From NCBI GenBank assembly GCA_019188255.1, contig JAETXT010000002.1, forward strand, positions 5,084,001 through 5,148,000: a stretch of 64,000 nucleotides of DNA, read 5' to 3'. This stretch comes from Verticillium longisporum. Taxonomy: Eukaryota > Ascomycota > Sordariomycetes > Glomerellales > Plectosphaerellaceae. Under the pieces are notes generated by a model that worked only from the letters and a program-made list of their open reading frames with translations, was not told the DNA's origin and ran no database searches. How positions within the stretch are numbered: the first letter of the stretch is position 1; every line of letters begins with the position of its first letter. The position numbers and the translations under genes are program-made. Shown piece after piece: positions 59,577 through 64,000 of the stretch.

Positions 59577-62190
59577 AAATAGATGGCAAAAATCAGGCAC
59601 GGCGGAGGGGTCATTCTGTAATTTGTGTCGAAGTGTACAACACCTTGGGTAGCATCTACCCTCTCTATATGTACACATATGCAAATGATATCTTTAAAAC
59701 ATGTAATGTTACATGGTCTTGCTCTCAGCACACGTGGTAGCTTGTACTTTGTCACACCGTTAGCGGCACGTTGGTAACGCTTCTTCTTCACTTCCGCCCA
59801 CACCTTGGGGTGTGTCTCATTCGCCCACTCCGCGAACTTGCGCTGCAACGCCTGGCCTGGCAGCGCGTTATATGCCACGCCCAGTCTATGAGGGGGTCAG
59901 CTCCTGTCTACAAGAATACATCTCTCCACGGGATTGTTACTCACATGAGAAGATCCGGACCATATCCAACAGTCTGTTGCATCGTTTTGATCGCCTCTTG
60001 CACCGCGGTCACGTTGCCGTTACCGGCAATGCCGCCTAAGTAAGCCGCAAAGACGGATGGCGGCACATCTACCTCCTGTGCCTCCATCTTCTTCCATATC
60101 TTCTTTGCGGTCTGATCGCCATAGGGCAATCTTTCGCAGACCGAGAAGACGATTTCCAGACTGTTGTATGATGGCCCCTCGACGGAGCGAATGATGTCGT
60201 TCCAGAAATCGAGAGCCCGTGACGGCCGCCCGCAGGCTGCATAAGCGAGCATAAGGGCATTATACAACTTCGTTGTGGGCTGCATGCCAAGGTCCATCTT
60301 GAGCATGTTGTGGACCAAACTGACGTGTTCCTCCGAGTCCGAGTCGGCGCACGCCCCTAGGCCTTCAAAGCACTGAATGTACGCCTCTGTTGAGGGATGA
60401 AAGGATCGGTTCACATGTTGCCTCATGTGGCCAAAGGTGTGAACCGCCATGTCGGGACGCTTGCGGTCAAAGAAAGCCTGCATAAGTTTGAGACGATCTT
60501 CGACGCTGGTCTCCAGGAAAAACTGTCGCAGTATTGAGTACGCGTCCCATACCCTAGCTGTACTGTTCTTGCGATCCAGGCAATACGAAACAAATGCATC
60601 TCGTACAGACTTCCTCTGGTCTGTGCTGTGCTGGAAGATATTGAGAGAGAGTGTGTCGATAATGTCCATCTGTTGGTCATATTTGAGATAGACAGTGCAC
60701 AGAGCAACGACGGTGTCGGGGTCCAGTGTGACAATGCGCTGCTCCAGGACATCCAATATCTCTCGAATAGCCTTGAGGTCTGGCTGCGGCAAGTCGCACA
60801 GAGCCTGCAAGTATCGGTTAACTACTGGGAGATCCTCTTCGCCTTCTAGCTCTGTCCTCGCTAGTTGCTTGTATGCTTCCCTTGCAGCGGCTAAGTCCTT
60901 GGCCTTGATGCGAGACTCGATTTGTAGTACAAAAGTCATGGCATTTGGCTCGATGCCGTATTCGCTGGAAAACGCAAGCAGTCTGTCGGCCAGATAAGGG
61001 TCGTTTTTTTCGGATGCTGCCTCAATCAGGCCGTTGATCGTGTGGACATCGGGCAAAATAGACGGGTTATCCGGATTGTGTTTCGCGACTACATCGAACA
61101 TGCTCCGCAAATCATCCAGTCCCTTGGACATCGACAGGACTGCCCATTGATACACCACGTCCCAGTGCTCTTTGCTCGGATTCGAGTCAACGAGCTGTTG
61201 AAAGATCGGGTCGCACCAGGCATGTTGACTGTTTCGGATGGAGAACTTGAGTATCTCTTTGTATGTCTCGTGCCTGGGCTGTTTGTTACCAGTTATGGGT
61301 TTGGAGAACCACTTCTTAGTCTCCTTGGTCCGGTCTCTCGTCGCGAAGAATGTAGTCATGGCTTCCTGAAACCTTGGTGTATACTCCATACCTCCTTTTT
61401 CGGCTTCGGCTGCGGCCTCGAGTAGTTCCTTTTCGCGTCCTTCCGCTGCCAGGCCGCGGAACACGTAGATCCACAAGGTTTTAGCATCCCGCGCTGACTG
61501 GCCTGCTGCCCGAAGCTGTGCCCAGTGCGTTCGCAGCTCGAGATGCGCCTGTTTGGATGCGCCGTAGGTTGTCAGTGCCCACATGTATGCCTTCAGGTCT
61601 TCCGCAGCCGGCTTTGCCTCGTCAAGCTCCGTTGACCGGGCGTCTTCGTAGTCGTATTCCAGCTCCCTCTCTTTCGTAATCTCGGCATAGAGCGCTTTGC
61701 AGAACTCTAGATGTTCGGACGTGTCCTCTTTCGGAACCTTGAGCAGTGCATCGCGAGCAGCCGTCAACTCCAGCAGTGACAAGCCCTCGCCGGGCTCGTC
61801 ATCTTTGTTCTCGACCAGGTATTTTAACAGGTTCCGGCAGTGTCGGGCTTGCGTGCTGTTGACTGTGACATGGAACCGCTGCTTGTAGGTGAAAAGCTCT
61901 CTAAAGGCATCGACTAGCTCTTTGCGTGTAGGCGGTCGTACATTGTCGAGCAGTCGATTCCTCCACGTTAGGATGACTGTCCATCCTGGCTCGTACTCTG
62001 GCTTTTTGATCTGTCTCGGGGCTTTCTGGAAGATGCCGAAGAAGGTTCTCCGGGTTGTTCGCCGGGTTGGAGGGGCGACTATCGGATAGAAACGACACGA
62101 CGATGGTGCAAGGAGTAGGACGCTCGCGGGCGTGCAGCCTCTGGCGACCAGGGCACGTCGATAGACATGGCGGGCTAGATGCGCCCTCAT
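59510..62190 (-). CDS. cia84: PPR-repeat mitochondrial protein, CIA84-like complex I assembly factor
   Basis: Exon 1 is 59945-62190 and exon 2 is 59510-59885, with a 59-nt intron (GTGAGT...CATAG), giving 873 residues if the second-exon stop at 59510 is used. The N-terminus is Arg-rich and fits a mitochondrial presequence, followed by RTFFGIFQKAPRQIKKPEYEPG, a block I associate with fungal CIA84. Helical-repeat text of PPR type runs through most of the protein (for example TKLYNALMLAYAACGRPSRALDFWNDI). CIA84 is a chaperone for the membrane-arm intermediate of complex I in filamentous fungi. Exon 2 keeps good coding quality to about KYKLPRVLRARP; the remaining 60 codons are Cys/Phe/Ile-rich and overlap bS18m antisense, so an unseen intron or earlier end is possible there. 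The CIA84 name is from memory of family text. Confidence 0.75.
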
Positions 62191-62822
62191 GATGCGGGTT
62201 TGGAGTGCGAAGAACAGCTCCTTCGGGGGCGTAAGCGGGAGACGCGGGCGAAACTAGCTCCAATTGACATACCTGGGCATTTTTGAGGCAGAAGGTTTGG
62301 GGGGCTGGTGGTGTTTGGAGGCTCTCGGGCCTTGCGAAACCTGTTGAAGATTCTATGCCTGGAGCTTCGCGACGTGGATGCTCCAGTGTCTGCAACTACA
62401 GTTTACTTTGCGCCTATGTCATTTCGACCTGGATATGCTTATAACAAATTATGTATGTATGATGTACTAGCCCGCCTCTACAGTGCCTGTATTTTCCCCC
62501 GGTTCAAGATCACTGCTTCCACATTCGTGATACGGTCCATTCAATCACTTTTTGTTTTCATTAACGCCATGGAATTTTTTCTTTGCGAAAATGTGTGTTT
62601 GTCTGAGCGGCGGCGCAGCAGCTACCCGCAATGACTTGCCCTTCAAGGCTTGATGAACCATGAATCTGGCTATGATCCCAAGATGTATGCATAGTACCTA
62701 CGAACCTATCTTGCGAGGCGTGCCCCACAGCGGCATTGCCATGCAACCGTCGCGCCAGGTCGCCCAACGGTATATGAAGTTTCATACACGGGCCCGAATC
62801 CTCTGCGATCAAACGACCGGGC
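62191..62822. other. Intergenic interval between PPR and SDR genes
   Basis: About 630 bp with no gene seen. It contains the promoter of the PPR gene and the 3' untranslated region of the SDR gene, both on the minus strand. Confidence 0.55.
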
Positions 62823-63727
62823 CTAGGTGCCACCGCCGGTGACCTTGATGACTTGACCTGGCGAACGTTAGTCACAAATAACCGCAGGAAAGCCCAGGCT
62901 ACCTTACCGTTGATCCACTCGCAGTCTTCACTGCACAGGGCGGAGACGGCTCTGCCAATGTCGGCGGGCACACCAACTCTCTTTAGGGGGTTCATGTTGG
63001 CAAGGCCCTGGTCGATGGTCTCGATGGGCATGCCTTTAAAGCCGCCAGGGACGTAGTGCCAAGCATTTTCATCAAACATGTCTGTCTTCACGCCGCCGGG
63101 GGCGATGGCATTGACAGTCACGCCCTTCTCGCCGCAGTCGACGGCAAAGGCGCGCGTGAAGCCTTCGACAGCAGCCTTGGAGCCGGCATACAGGGCATGG
63201 TTGTGAATACCGCCCATGGAAGCAGCAACTGACGACGTCAGTATGATACGGCCACCGGGCGCGCAGTGTTTGAGACCCTGCTGGGCGACAAAAAATTGGC
63301 CACGGCAGTTGAGGTCGAAAATGTCATTGAACAGCTCTTGGGTGACCTCGGTCTCTGGGCACCAAACCTCCTTGCCCGAGTTGGAGATGACGAAGTCGAT
63401 GCGGCCAAAGTGAGCAATAGCGCGATCGAAGAGATCGACGACCTCCGCAGGCTTGCTAATGTTGGCTTGGAGGGCAACGGCCTTTGTGCCGACATCTGCA
63501 AGCTCCGAAACGACCCGCTCTGCGGCAGCAGCGGAGGAGCCGTAGTTGACGACAACTTTGGCGCCGCGCTTGCCAAGCTCGAGAGCGATGCCTTTGCCAA
63601 TTCCACGACCGGATCCAGTGACGAGAGCGACCTTGCCAAGGAATGGGCGGGCGGCGTCGAAGCGGCCAGGGGTTTGCTGTCGCTCGGCAGCGTCCGGCGC
63701 AATATCCTCTGCAGCAACATGGGCCAT
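62823..63727 (-). CDS. Short-chain dehydrogenase, tetra/trihydroxynaphthalene-reductase type
   Basis: Exon 1 is 62908-63727 and a 35-nt exon 2 is 62823-62857, with a 50-nt intron (GTAAGG...GCCAG), giving 284 residues. The classical SDR cofactor loop is TGSGRGIG (residues 37-44), followed by ISNSG in place of NNAG. The catalytic triad is Ser (LTSSVA, about 165-166), Tyr180 and Lys184 in YAGSK, with GGVKTDMFDENAWHYVPGG as substrate-loop text. The last exon supplies GQVIKVTGGGT, the conserved C-terminus. These features match NADPH-dependent naphthol reductases of DHN-melanin synthesis and the related versicolorin reductases. No polyketide synthase or scytalone dehydratase lies in the window, so a melanin role is plausible only by family resemblance. 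Confidence 0.87.
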
Positions 63728-64000
63728 CGTGGATGTTGTGGTGTTATCTGGGAGCAGTAAAGAAGATGGGGAGAGCTAGACTCGTGAATAAGTCGTTGTT
63801 GAAGAAGCATTCAGTAGTCGTTTATCGACAGCACTCAAATTTATATGCTGACGGCAGACTTCGTTGGCATCATTATCCGCTGCAGGTCCGGACATTGTGA
63901 AAGAGGGAAAACGTAGTTGGGGAACCGCTTCAACAACTGTCAAGGACGGAGGACGGAGGTCGAGCAAAAACGGGGGCTACAGGGACCGGGTCCGAGGCGA
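63728..64000. promoter_or_regulatory. Upstream region of the SDR gene
   Basis: The final 273 bp precede the minus-strand SDR start and should contain its promoter. No other gene is supported before the window ends. Confidence 0.45.

Noticed and set aside
62823..63727. Melanin biosynthetic gene cluster around the SDR
   Set aside because: Neighbouring genes in the window are a PPR protein and ribosomal genes; no polyketide synthase, dehydratase or cluster regulator is visible.
1..64000. CRISPR arrays, operons, tRNA or rRNA genes
   Set aside because: No regularly spaced direct repeats of CRISPR type and no rRNA-like sequence were seen. tRNA genes could not be found by eye and cannot be formally excluded without a covariance-model scan.

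Overview
The window is nuclear DNA of a filamentous ascomycete (Pezizomycotina, most likely Sordariomycetes). The signs are short 50-90 nt GT-AG introns, a compact gene-rich arm, fungus-restricted families (DUF3824, CIA84, naphthol-reductase-type SDR, CBM1), and a block mutated in the C-to-T/G-to-A manner of repeat-induced point mutation (RIP). No species is claimed. Exons and splice sites below were read by eye from the sequence and have not been checked against transcripts.

Layout. 1-6919 (minus): most of a giant, very acidic Ala/Glu/Pro-repeat protein that runs off the left edge. 6920-9206: no gene seen, ending in a TACCTAGGTA-rich tract. 9207-19744: an AT-rich, RIP-ruined mobile block. 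It is a PIF/Harbinger DNA transposon (matching TIRs, TTA duplication, recognisable DDE transposase relic) with a complete Ty1/Copia retrotransposon nested inside it (two 289-bp LTRs, GTTAA duplication). 19745-29125: a gene-poor shoulder holding only Snf7/Vps32, Ten1, a small conserved unknown gene and a small secreted CBM1 protein. 29126-63727: gene-rich arm with a DUF3824 protein, DDX60-like helicase, Sub1/PC4, PXA-PX sorting nexin, 5-oxoprolinase, adenosine-deaminase-like protein, NmrA-like reductase, ribosomal protein eL22, a mitochondrial carrier, IMP3, mitochondrial bS18m, a CIA84-like PPR protein and a naphthol-reductase-type SDR.

How the genes relate. Most are independent housekeeping genes: ESCRT-III sorting, telomere capping, RNA helicase, transcription coactivator, membrane contact or sorting, glutathione-cycle recycling. 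The stretch 55.5-62.2 kb is enriched for ribosome and mitochondrial functions (eL22, IMP3, bS18m, CIA84, a carrier), with IMP3 and bS18m divergent from a 316-bp shared promoter. No biosynthetic cluster, CRISPR array or prokaryote-like system is present.

Most worth a second look: the Harbinger transposase whose three catalytic acids all read as RIP products; an unexplained antisense reading frame inside the Copia element; an adenosine-deaminase-family gene that has lost both histidines of its HxH metal site and the histidine of its second motif; single-base lesions in the DUF3824 and 5-oxoprolinase genes; and the CBM1-only secreted protein beside the transposon block.
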